Source: Actinomycetota bacterium | GTDB lineage: Bacteria > Actinomycetota > Thermoleophilia > RBG-16-64-13 | Direction of reading: 5' to 3' | DNA: 64,000 nucleotides | Assembly (NCBI GenBank): GCA_012523095.1 | Contig: JAAYJE010000126.1 | Coordinates: 37,868-101,867, forward strand | Shown: positions 42,219 through 50,513 of the stretch, piece by piece | Layout of the letters: the number at the start of each line of letters is the position of its first letter | How positions within the stretch are numbered: the first letter of the stretch is position 1 | Notes under the pieces: generated by a model | Told to the model about the DNA's origin: nothing | Seen by the model: the letters and a program-made list of their open reading frames with translations, nothing else | The model's database searches: none | Made by a program: the position numbers and the translations under genes

Positions 42219-44251
42219 CAGATGTCGCGGGCGACCGCGAAGGCCATGCGCGTGGCCTCGAGTACGTTCCTCGGTATCCAGCAGTCGCCTATCTGGTGGA
42301 ACTCCGGAGCGCAGAAACGCAGAGCGTCGGCTTCCGCATGTAGCGGCTGCAGTCCCGTGGCGTACACCACGGTATCAGCTCCGTAGAGCTTCGTACTCCC
42401 CACCTCGGCATCCGCCCGTATCACTTTGCTGAAGCTACTCGATTGTAGAACGGCTTCTTGCACCGTTGGGGAGGGCAGTGGGGTGAAGGCGTCTCCCACG
42501 TACTCACCCACAGCGCCTCCTTCCGTGATCTCCACCGCTCTCGTGGCGGTGACGACCTCGATGCCGTGCTTGTCGATCTCGTTCATCAGAGCTAGGGCAT
42601 GGACGGGATTGCCGCCGTCACTCAGGGTCTCCATCATCTCCATGATCGTGACTCTGCGCCCGAGCCCCGACAGGTAGATGGCCAGCTCTATACCGGCCAA
42701 CCCCCCGCCCAGGACGACCACCCTGCGCCCGGTCTTCTCCGGAAACAGGTAAGCCTGTTCCACACCCAAGACATCGTCGTCGATGCCGGGGATATCCGGT
42801 TTGCACGGACGCGCCCCCACTGCACAGATGATGGCGTCCGCTCCCTCCGCGGTGGCGCACTCCGGCGTCACCATGACGCCGAGCCGCACCTCCACCGGCA
42901 CCCGGGAGAGCATCCTCACCTGGTAGTCGAGGTACTCGGCAAGGAGTCTCTTGAAGGGCACCTTCCCCTCACATCTGAGGATACCGCCCAGACGAGACTC
43001 CTTCTCGAGGAGGACCACCTCGTGGCCCCGTTCCGAGGCGGTGAGGGCAGCCTGCATGCCGGCCACCCCGCCGCCCACGACCAACACTCTCTTCGGGGGG
43101 GTCGCCGGCAGCGCGTGCCGCACGTCCTCCTCGAAGCCGACCTCGGGGTTGACCGCACACCGGTTCTTGCGCTTGGTGGTGATACCGGCGAAGCACTCGA
43201 AGCAACGGATGCACGGCCTGATCTCGTCGGCCCGGCCTGCGCGCGCCTTCTTGGGCAGGTCGGGGTCGGCGAAGAGCGCCCGGGCGACCTGTACCACGTC
43301 CGCCTTCCCCGAAGCGATGATCTCCTCCATCATCTCCGGGTCGTTCAGGGCGCCGACCGTCGCGACCGGGGTACTTACGTGCTTCTTGATCTCCACCGCG
43401 TATTCTACGTTCACCCCGTCGGGTAAGAACATGCTGGGATGCGTCAGGGTGAACACCTGCGCGACCTCGTGGCTGCCGGCAGAGACGTGGATCAGGTCCA
43501 CCTTGCCGTCGAGCTGCTTGGCGATAGCTACTCCATCGTCGATGCCGTAGCCTCCCTCGTAGCCCTCCGACCCGCTGATGCGTATCTCTACCGGAAACCG
43601 CCGGCCGCACTTCTGTCTGATCCGTTCAACGATCGCCAGAGGGAGACGGCAGCGATTCTCGAGACTGCCGCCCCACCGGTCCTTGCGGTTGTTAACCTTG
43701 GGCGAGAGGAACTGGGCGAGCAACCACCCATGGCCGGCATGCAACGTCACCAGACCGAATCCGCAGAACTTGGCGAAGGCCGCCGCGTCGCCGTAGGCTT
43801 CGATAGTCTCTTCGATGACCTCCTCGGGCATAGCAGGAACAAACCAACCGAGGGCGTTCTCCCCGTCAACGGCTCCGTATATCTGGTTGCCCCGCACCGC
43901 CGATATGTACGCGTTGGCCCCACAGTGCTGAAGCTCGACGGCCGCCACCGCCCCATGCCGGTTGATGGCCGATGCCAGCTGATAGACGGGGGGAAGCGCC
44001 GTAGGGTCATCCAGGTACAGGTTGCTGAGCCCTATGGGGCCCCTCTTGCTGTCGGGCACCGCGGAACCGACGTTGACCGCCGCCGCGCCGCCGATCGCCT
44101 TGCGCTCGTAGAACGCGACGGTCTCGCTAAGCGGATGGTTCTTGGACGACAGATACTCGTAACCGACCGGAGCAACGAAGAGCCGATTGCGGAAGACCGT
44201 ATCTCCAAGCCTTATCGGAGAGAAGAGACGTGGGTATCTGCAGGTATACAT
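42218..44251 (-). CDS. OYE-family FMN/[4Fe-4S]/FAD enoate reductase, paralogue 3 of 4 (canonical type)
   Basis: 677 residues from the ATG at 44251 (MYTCRYPRLF), with AAGGAG 11 bases upstream; the TTG further up lacks support. FMN barrel with LGDTVFRNRLFVAPV, the canonical His pair motif LHAGHGWLLAQFLSP, NNRKDRWGGSLENR, then the cluster Cys CIRCFEC...C and FAD/NAD folds VLVVGGGVAGMQ and VVVLGGGLAGIELA. This is the only one of the four paralogues that keeps the standard active-site motif, and so resembles BaiCD/BaiH and 2,4-dienoyl-CoA reductase. It starts 20 bp after the start of the overlap with the molybdoenzyme gene end and closes the large minus-strand cluster. Confidence 0.9.
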   Translation of the reverse strand: MYTCRYPRLFSPIRLGDTVFRNRLFVAPVGYEYLSSKNHPLSETVAFYERKAIGGAAAVNVGSAVPDSKRGPIGLSNLYLDDPTALPPVYQLASAINRHGAVAAVELQHCGANAYISAVRGNQIYGAVDGENALGWFVPAMPEEVIEETIEAYGDAAAFAKFCGFGLVTLHAGHGWLLAQFLSPKVNNRKDRWGGSLENRCRLPLAIVERIRQKCGRRFPVEIRISGSEGYEGGYGIDDGVAIAKQLDGKVDLIHVSAGSHEVAQVFTLTHPSMFLPDGVNVEYAVEIKKHVSTPVATVGALNDPEMMEEIIASGKADVVQVARALFADPDLPKKARAGRADEIRPCIRCFECFAGITTKRKNRCAVNPEVGFEEDVRHALPATPPKRVLVVGGGVAGMQAALTASERGHEVVLLEKESRLGGILRCEGKVPFKRLLAEYLDYQVRMLSRVPVEVRLGVMVTPECATAEGADAIICAVGARPCKPDIPGIDDDVLGVEQAYLFPEKTGRRVVVLGGGLAGIELAIYLSGLGRRVTIMEMMETLSDGGNPVHALALMNEIDKHGIEVVTATRAVEITEGGAVGEYVGDAFTPLPSPTVQEAVLQSSSFSKVIRADAEVGSTKLYGADTVVYATGLQPLHAEADALRFCAPEFHQIGDCWIPRNVLEATRMAFAVARDI

Positions 44252-44270
44252 CTTGCCTCTCGCTCCTTCT

Positions 44271-46973
44271 CTATTCAATGAGCCAACTCGACAGCGACAC
44301 GCCTGTCGCCGGATCGTAGCGCCTGTTGAACGCCTCAGGGCACTCCCTGCGCCAAGCCTCCATCTCCTTGTCGGCGACCTTCTCGACCTCGACCAAGAAG
44401 CCGCTCACCACCATGCCGGTGGCCTTCTTGGAGGTCGGCCTACGGGGTGTGATGGTGTTGATCGCCCCTCCTCTGTCGAGGACACCCGGGATAATCGGGT
44501 CCCATCTGGCTCCGTGGTCCATATAGGCGACCCGCGGCATGAGGCGCTCCGTGACGTAGGCCCCGCCCAGGACGACGCCGCGCTCGTTGTAGATCTTGAC
44601 GATGTCGCCATGTTCGATGCCACGGGCTGCGGCCTCCGCCGGGTTGAGCCAGACCGGTTCGTAGAGATACCCATCGGGGCCTCTCACCTTCATGGTGGGG
44701 ATCTCCCTCGTCCAGGTGATGTCGTCACCCTGAGCGTGCATGCGCCAGCGCGGGTGGTTGGACATGCAAAGGAGCGGATATTCCTCGGCCCGCTCGCCGC
44801 TCAGGCGCTCGTCGTGACTCTCGCTGCTCTCGATCCAGGCCGGTACGGGCGGCCGCTCGGGATCGTCGGAGAAATGCCTCTCGAGCGCCGACGACGAGTA
44901 CTCCAGGAGTCCGGTGGGAGTACTGAGGGGATTGCTCTCGGGATCGCGCCAGAACTCACTCAATCCCGGCGGCTGTTCCCTGACCCGTGGATCGCAGGGG
45001 ATCACGAAGTACTGCTTCGCCTGCAGCTCTTCCCAGGACACCATACCTTCGACACCCGAGACCTCGAAGGAGAGTCGCTGCCGCTCCTCCACCGTCCCCC
45101 CACGCGTGTACTCTTCGCGGAGCCCCAGTTTTTCGGCCACTTTCGCCACGACCTCGAAGTCGGAGAGCGAGTCACCTTCAGGCTCGATGCACTCCTCTTC
45201 CAAGAAGATCGACGTGAAGACACCGCTCCCCATGTCGCTTCCGATGTCGAGCATCTCGAATCTTGTACCGACCGGCAGGACGATGTCCGCCAGAAGGCAG
45301 TCGTTCTCCAGCCAGGGGTGTTGCGCCACGATACACTCCACGGAAGGCTGCTGCAGAGCCTGGATGTATCTATTGGAATCGTTCCAGCAGGTGATCCAGC
45401 AAGGGGAATCGGTCCAGATCATGTGGATGGTAGAGCGTCCCGGGGCAGGGAAGGTGTGCTCGGTGAACTGCTCCTCGGCGCTCTCCAGGAACTTGCGGAC
45501 ACCCCACCAGCTGACGGGCGGGTCGAGAAGCGCCTCGTGTACCAGGCACTTGGGAATCGCCTGAAGGGGAGGGTTCTCCTCGAGTCTGGTGAGTTCCTGC
45601 ATCCTTGGATGATCGCCGGAATATAGGGGTGGGGTCAATTCGCTCGGATCCATACCGCCGGCCGGACGGACCTGCTCCGAGAAGTTGGGGAGATCAGGTC
45701 TGACCACGCCTTGATAGGGGAGCGGCAGCCATCTTCGCCATATCCACCACTCAAGCATCTTCGCCTGGTGGCGGCCGGGTTTGCCCAAGCCCTGCATGCC
45801 CAGCAACATCGCTTCGAGACGAGCGGGCTCGCTCGAGTACGGGCCCCTGATGGCCGGGCCGGCGTTGCCGTGGATGAGGCTGGTGGCTTTGCGGGCCCAT
45901 TGTCGCGCGAGCGCCTTGATGGTCCACACGGGAACGGCGCACTTCTCCGCCGCCCATGCCGGGGTCTTGGGCACACCGTCGGTCGTGCCCAGCACGTACT
46001 CCTCGAACTTCTCGAATCCGTAGGAATGGCCGGCGATGTACTCCTTGTCATAGGCGCCCTCGGTCAGCCAGACGTAGGCGATGGCGAGCTGCAACGCCGC
46101 ATCGGTATTCGGCAGTACCGGTATCCACTTGTCGGCGTGCACTGCAGCGCCGTAGTTGAGGTCCGGAGAGATGTACACGGACTCGAGACCTATCTGCGTG
46201 AGCCAGTAGCATAGGTTACTGGCCATCATGCCCTGAATCGCGTGAGGAGTAGTCTCCGGGTCGCAACCCCAGAATAGAAGCAACTCGCCGTGCTCGGCGA
46301 TATCGGGGTAGAGGTTGGCGGCAGGCATCATCTCGCCGACCGGCTCGCAGCCCCACACATGCTTGGCCCCCCAGGTCTGTCCTTCCCAGCTGTCGAAATT
46401 GCGCATCTGGATCGTGTATCCACCAAGCAGGGAGAGGAGCCTGTTCGCGCAGCCGTGGCTCGGACTGAGGTGTTTCGTCTCGCCGTGCATGTCGGCCTGG
46501 GAGAGCACGGCTTCCGGCCCGTAGGCCGCCCCTACCCGCTTCAGCTCCGCGGCCACGAGCTCCGCGGCTTCATCCCAGGAGATGCGGACGTAACCGCTCC
46601 TACCCCGGTTCTGAGTGTTGCGGCCGCCGGAGCCGGTGGAGCCGGGAGCCCCGGTAGGATCCCAGTCTATGCGCTTAAGCGGATAACGGACCCGGTTCTC
46701 CGAGTAGACCCGCTTCTTGTAAGCCAGGCCGAGCGGGCCGACGGGAGCACGCATAGGAGGCTCCAATATCTTCCCCCCGACCTCCATCTTCCAGGCATTG
46801 AAGTCCTTGGGGTCGTAGCTCATGTCGTAGTGGAGAGGCCGGATCCTCATGATCCGGCCTCTCCGTACGTCCACAAGAGTCGGTGGGCCCGAATCCCCGT
46901 TGCCGATCAGACCCGACCCGCGGATGACCTGCTTATCCCCACTGCTATCCACGCCAGTCGCGTCCGGTGTCAA
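44271..46973 (-). CDS. Molybdopterin enzyme resembling pyrogallol-phloroglucinol transhydroxylase large subunit
   Basis: A 900-residue member of the DMSO-reductase family. There is no N-terminal Cys cluster motif; instead the protein begins with a segment like that of the transhydroxylase alpha subunit (RGRIMRIRPL, WKMEVGGKIL), followed by GYVRISWDEAAELVAAEL and AYGPEAVLSQADMHG. DSWEG (Ser195) matches the Mo-ligating Ser region of that enzyme and His163 its proposed catalytic His (comparison from memory of the family). ADKWIPVLPNTDAALQLAIAY and DKEYIAGHSYGFEKFEEYVLG are close to the transhydroxylase. The family includes resorcinol hydroxylase and gut catechol dehydroxylases. No FeS small-subunit gene is adjacent. 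The start is TTG inside the upstream gene (29 bp overlap); the exact N-terminus is uncertain. Confidence 0.85.
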   Translation of the reverse strand: MTPDATGVDSSGDKQVIRGSGLIGNGDSGPPTLVDVRRGRIMRIRPLHYDMSYDPKDFNAWKMEVGGKILEPPMRAPVGPLGLAYKKRVYSENRVRYPLKRIDWDPTGAPGSTGSGGRNTQNRGRSGYVRISWDEAAELVAAELKRVGAAYGPEAVLSQADMHGETKHLSPSHGCANRLLSLLGGYTIQMRNFDSWEGQTWGAKHVWGCEPVGEMMPAANLYPDIAEHGELLLFWGCDPETTPHAIQGMMASNLCYWLTQIGLESVYISPDLNYGAAVHADKWIPVLPNTDAALQLAIAYVWLTEGAYDKEYIAGHSYGFEKFEEYVLGTTDGVPKTPAWAAEKCAVPVWTIKALARQWARKATSLIHGNAGPAIRGPYSSEPARLEAMLLGMQGLGKPGRHQAKMLEWWIWRRWLPLPYQGVVRPDLPNFSEQVRPAGGMDPSELTPPLYSGDHPRMQELTRLEENPPLQAIPKCLVHEALLDPPVSWWGVRKFLESAEEQFTEHTFPAPGRSTIHMIWTDSPCWITCWNDSNRYIQALQQPSVECIVAQHPWLENDCLLADIVLPVGTRFEMLDIGSDMGSGVFTSIFLEEECIEPEGDSLSDFEVVAKVAEKLGLREEYTRGGTVEERQRLSFEVSGVEGMVSWEELQAKQYFVIPCDPRVREQPPGLSEFWRDPESNPLSTPTGLLEYSSSALERHFSDDPERPPVPAWIESSESHDERLSGERAEEYPLLCMSNHPRWRMHAQGDDITWTREIPTMKVRGPDGYLYEPVWLNPAEAAARGIEHGDIVKIYNERGVVLGGAYVTERLMPRVAYMDHGARWDPIIPGVLDRGGAINTITPRRPTSKKATGMVVSGFLVEVEKVADKEMEAWRRECPEAFNRRYDPATGVSLSSWLIE
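46833..46863. repeat. 13-bp perfect inverted repeat inside the molybdoenzyme coding region
   Basis: GAGAGGCCGGATC-CTCAT-GATCCGGCCTCTC lies in codons about 37-47 of the molybdoenzyme, about 110 bases after its start. In mRNA it would form a very stable hairpin near the 5' end of the gene. It may be incidental to the Arg-rich reading (GRIMRIRP) or may influence translation or processing of this message. Confidence 0.7.
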
Positions 46974-48300
46974 GCATGGCTTTCAGACACTCGGCCTTGG
47001 CTTCGTCCAACACGGCCCCGTTCTGAAGCATGAAGCCCCCGTCCTTCGCGCACGTCTCCAGGAGGTCGAGGGTGTACTTCTCCACCTCAGCGGGCGTACC
47101 CAGGGCCAGTAGAGCCGTTGGAACATTGCCCGCGATGGCGGAGTGGCCGCGCAAGGCCTGCTTTGCCGCCGCCATGTCGGTCTGGTCGAAGAGCCAGAAC
47201 ATGCTGCCGACGGGCAGATCGGGATCGGCGATCACGTCCAACCTCTTGTTGTAGCCTCCTTCGGCGAACATGGTCGGCACGATGCCCTCGTCGATCAGAC
47301 CCTTCAACACAGCCTTGAGCGTAGGCCAGTAGAACTGCCGGAAGTCGGCGTCGGACATGAAGCTGTCGGCACCCTTGTGAAGGACGAAGGTGACGAGCGG
47401 GGCGCCCGTCATCTCGGTCTGCCGCATGCCCCAGTCGATGATGATGGGGACGAACCGCTCACAGGCTTCCAGGATCTTCTCAGGTCGACGGAAGCGGTCG
47501 ATCATGATGCCCCGAGTGCCGCGCAGTGTGTCGGCCAATATGTCGTAGGGGGCCTTGGCGATGCCCCCGAACGACGAGGGGATACCCAGCCGGCCGGCGG
47601 CGTCCGCGCCGGCGGCCCCCAGAGCCATCAGGTACGCGAGACACTCACGGGCGGCTTCCGCCATCCTCTGCATCCCCTCCACCACCTTAGGATCGGCGAA
47701 GGCAGGCAGGCTGAAGAGCATCGTGGTCGCCTCCACCATGTCAGTAAGCGGCGGGAGGCTCGCCAGAGGAGCAAAAGCCGACCCGAAGCGCGGCAACAGA
47801 CGGCGGCGGAAGTAGACATCGGGGTCGGCTATGAGTGCGTCGTACTCGTCTTCCCTCATGTACTCGGCCTCGAGATACTGCCACGGGGTCTCGTCGGCCA
47901 GACCATTGCCGGGCCAATCCACCAGCCGTAGGCCCAGGAGCTCGAAGACCCTGGCCGGAGCGACGGAGGAGGTCTGAAAATCGGGACGGAAGTCCTCGTG
48001 GAACTTGATAACGGCAGCCGCGGCCTTCTCGTAGTCATGCATGGACTGCTTCTTGGTTAGACCGCTGTGCCTGCCCACATAAAAGCCGGCCGTGACGGTG
48101 ACCGGTACCCGGGCGGGCTTCTTCAGCTTGATCACATCTATGAGCAGCCGGACACGCTCTTGATATTCCACGCGCACCGAATCGCTCTTGAACTCCACAC
48201 CGGGCGCGCTCAGCCATCGCGCGAAACGACGCTCGCGACGCTCCTGCCAATCAAGCTCATCCCAACCTTCAAACGTCTCACCACGATCCTCGGTGCTCAT
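46945..48300 (-). CDS. Uroporphyrinogen decarboxylase (UroD/MtaA)-family protein
   Basis: A 451-residue protein with an excellent ribosome site (AAAGGAGG). The second half shows the UroD-like TIM barrel: FRRPEKILEACERFVPIIIDWG, MTGAPLVTFVLHKGADSFMSDADFRQFYWPTLK (landmarks quoted in part), MFAEGGY and DQTDMAAAKQALRGHSAIAGNVPTALL. The family includes corrinoid methyltransferases and methoxyarene or glycine-betaine demethylation proteins. It has a longer N-terminal region (about 80 residues) than UroD proper, so haem synthesis is unlikely. It overlaps the molybdoenzyme gene and lies directly before it, suggesting a joint role, perhaps O-demethylation of the aromatic substrate. Confidence 0.85.
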   Translation of the reverse strand: MSTEDRGETFEGWDELDWQERRERRFARWLSAPGVEFKSDSVRVEYQERVRLLIDVIKLKKPARVPVTVTAGFYVGRHSGLTKKQSMHDYEKAAAAVIKFHEDFRPDFQTSSVAPARVFELLGLRLVDWPGNGLADETPWQYLEAEYMREDEYDALIADPDVYFRRRLLPRFGSAFAPLASLPPLTDMVEATTMLFSLPAFADPKVVEGMQRMAEAARECLAYLMALGAAGADAAGRLGIPSSFGGIAKAPYDILADTLRGTRGIMIDRFRRPEKILEACERFVPIIIDWGMRQTEMTGAPLVTFVLHKGADSFMSDADFRQFYWPTLKAVLKGLIDEGIVPTMFAEGGYNKRLDVIADPDLPVGSMFWLFDQTDMAAAKQALRGHSAIAGNVPTALLALGTPAEVEKYTLDLLETCAKDGGFMLQNGAVLDEAKAECLKAMLDTGRDWRG

Positions 48301-48319
48301 CGAACCTCCTCCTTTGCGG

Positions 48320-48742
48320 CATTCGCCGCTTCGTGAACTTCGCCCAACAGAGCTCGGAACTGTAGAGCCATCTAGACTGATGCGGCATGCGATCGGAGCA
48401 ACCGTGGTTGGGCGTCGGATATTCCTTGTTGCCCCGCAGACCCACGAGCCTGCCGTCTTCGACCGTTGCGATAGCCCGCATTGGTGGATGCAACCCGGAG
48501 AGGCCCGGCAGACGATGTGTGAAGACCGGCGAAGAACAGAGGGCGACGGTGGAGGCCTTCACTGCTTGGCGAGGCAGCCCTCCGTTCGAGGTCACTCTGC
48601 GCACCGAGGGCGCCTCCATCTCTTTGTTGAGACCGGGCCGGGAATTGAACCGTTCCCTTCCGTCGATCATCTCTTCGGTGACCTCCTTGGTGCTGAGGTC
48701 GACGTGGATTATCTTTCAGTATGTGTAGGGTTCTCGCCCCAT
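48320..48742 (-). pseudogene. Decayed N-terminal fragment of a molybdopterin oxidoreductase
   Basis: AGAAGGAGCGGCAC precedes an ATG at 48742 that opens MGREPYTY and then meets TGA (48718-48716); the same frame continues KIIHVDLSTKEVTEEMI. About 200 bases on, the Cys cluster motif CRASPGCIHQCG is in the +1 frame, and the continuation AIATVEDGRLVGLRGNKEYP and HGCSDRMPHQSRWLYSSE is back in the first frame, which requires a one-base deletion after the cluster. The match stops about 50 bp before the UroD-family gene. This is the start of a [4Fe-4S]-containing molybdoenzyme, now broken by a nonsense codon, a frameshift and loss of the remainder. Confidence 0.65.
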
Positions 48743-48788
48743 ATGTGCCGCTCCTTCTGCGATTCAGCCGGGCCTGGGCACACCTACG

Positions 48789-49640
48789 TCAACCGGCGCC
48801 TCCGGACAGGTTGATATCTTCCCCGGTTATGTACTTGGCTTTGTCGGAAACGAGGAACGACACCAGGTCGGCGATGTCTTGCGGCGTGCCCAGCCTGCCC
48901 AGAGGGATGGGCGGCGGTCCCGCCTGCCCGGTGGGACCGGTAGTGCCGGCCTTCAGCGAGTCAGACACGCTCATGCCCCGGTCGGCGGCCTGCTTCGCGA
49001 CGCTGTCGTCGCGGAAATTGGTGTCGAAGCCGCCGGGATTGATCGCATTGACGTTGATCTTATAGGGTGCCAGCTCGCGTGCCAGAGTCTTCATCAGGCC
49101 CAGGAGCCCGTGCTTAGAGGCCGCGTAACCGGCCCCTCCCGGGTAGGGCCCAATACCGGCCATGGACGAGATGAGAACGACCTTCTTACCTTCCGGATCC
49201 GGGATCATGACCTCGGCCACGGCTTTGCAGACCAGGAAGGCTCCGGTGAGGTTCACATCGATGAGCATCCGCCAGGTCTCTTCGTCCAGGTCCACCACCG
49301 GCACCGGCACCGGGCCACGCACACCCACACAGTGCACCAGGATGTCGATCTTCCCGCACTCCTCCAAGACCCAGGCCACCATCGCGTCCACTTCAGCACT
49401 CTTGCTGATATCATAGGCCAGAGGCACACCTTTCCTGCCCTGGGCCCGGATCTCGGCGACCACGTCGTCGAGGCCCTTCCAATCCTGGTCCTCAGGCCGG
49501 ATACTCTCCGGCACGGCATACTTGTCGACCACCACTACGTCGGCGCCGTCTTTGGCCAGTTGTACCGCGATACCGCGCCCCATGCTCCGTTTGGCCGCCG
49601 CCCCGGTGACCAGGGCGACTTTGCCGTCGAGAGAGCTCAT
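48789..49640 (-). CDS. Short-chain dehydrogenase/reductase (SDR)
   Basis: Start at ATG 49640, overlapping the stop of the upstream SDR gene (ATGA); 283 residues. Cofactor loop TGAAAKRSMGRGIAVQ, an Asp-bearing VVVDKYA segment with an extra insertion (VPESIRPEDQDWKGLDD), the catalytic Ser in VVLISSMAGIG and Tyr/Lys in AGYAASKHGL, final GEDINLSGGAG. The insertion near residue 50-70 is longer than in typical SDRs and is similar to that of cyclic-alcohol dehydrogenases. It works next to another SDR, so a pair acting on different hydroxyl groups is likely. Confidence 0.88.
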   Translation of the reverse strand: MSSLDGKVALVTGAAAKRSMGRGIAVQLAKDGADVVVVDKYAVPESIRPEDQDWKGLDDVVAEIRAQGRKGVPLAYDISKSAEVDAMVAWVLEECGKIDILVHCVGVRGPVPVPVVDLDEETWRMLIDVNLTGAFLVCKAVAEVMIPDPEGKKVVLISSMAGIGPYPGGAGYAASKHGLLGLMKTLARELAPYKINVNAINPGGFDTNFRDDSVAKQAADRGMSVSDSLKAGTTGPTGQAGPPPIPLGRLGTPQDIADLVSFLVSDKAKYITGEDINLSGGAG

Positions 49641-50467
49641 AGTAGGCCCCTCTCTTTCAGATAGGCTTCGATGTTGAAGGTGGCCTCCTGAGCCAACAGC
49701 GGCTGACCTCCGGCCACGCATAAGGTCTGGCCGGTCACGTAGTCGGAGAGCTCAGAGGCGAAGAACAGGGCTGCGCCCGCGATGTCCTTCGGGCTCCCTA
49801 CTCTGCCGAGGGGCACCTCCCGCTTGGACACGGCCGCAAAGAAGGCATCCCGCTCGGGTCCCGGAGGCATGAGCGAATCCCAGAAGGTGGTTTCAATCGG
49901 GCCCGGGACGATGTTGTTGACGCAGATGTTGTATGGAGCCAGTTCGAAGGCGAGGTTGAGAGAGAGTCCGATGGCGCCTGCTTTGGCGGCGTGATAGTGG
50001 AGCACCGACACCACCGGCGATACGGCTCCCATCGAGGAGATGAAGACGATCCTCCCCCGCTTATTCTTCTTCATGGTAGGGATCACGGCCTCGCTCACGA
50101 GCCAAGGCCCCTTCATGTTGATGGCGACTATCCGATCCCACTCCTCTTCGGTGAAGGTACCCGTGGCTCCCGACCCATGGGTGCCCGGCACGCCTCCGGC
50201 GCAGTTGATGAGCACGTCCACAGTCCCCAAGTCGTCCAGCGTGCCCGCGACCATCTCGTCGACCTGAGCCTTGTTGGTGATGTCGGTTCTGAACGCAAGC
50301 GCCTTCCGCCCCAAGGCTTCGACCTCGCCCGCGACACTCAGGCAGCCGTCCAGGTCGATGTCGCACACCACCACGTCCGCCCCCTCTTCGGCGAATTTGA
50401 GGGCGATACCTCTACCCATACCCTTGGCTCCGCCGGTGACGATGGCCACCTTGTTCTCGAGTAGCAT
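49637..50467 (-). CDS. Short-chain dehydrogenase/reductase (SDR)
   Basis: The ATG at 50467 has TTGGAG seven bases upstream and is preferred over the track start at 50485; 276 residues. VTGGAKGMGRGIALKF, VVCDIDLDGC (NAD type), NCAGG, catalytic Ser in VFISSMGAVS and Tyr/Lys in LHYHAAKAGAI. The C-terminus is longer than usual (ATFNIEAYLKERGLL). Its gene is coupled to the next SDR gene and follows the AOR gene by 47 bp. Confidence 0.88.
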   Translation of the reverse strand: MLLENKVAIVTGGAKGMGRGIALKFAEEGADVVVCDIDLDGCLSVAGEVEALGRKALAFRTDITNKAQVDEMVAGTLDDLGTVDVLINCAGGVPGTHGSGATGTFTEEEWDRIVAINMKGPWLVSEAVIPTMKKNKRGRIVFISSMGAVSPVVSVLHYHAAKAGAIGLSLNLAFELAPYNICVNNIVPGPIETTFWDSLMPPGPERDAFFAAVSKREVPLGRVGSPKDIAGAALFFASELSDYVTGQTLCVAGGQPLLAQEATFNIEAYLKERGLL

Positions 50468-50513
50468 CTTTCGCTCCAAGCTCATGGGAACGGCATCGAA
50501 ACCGTTCCCGGTT

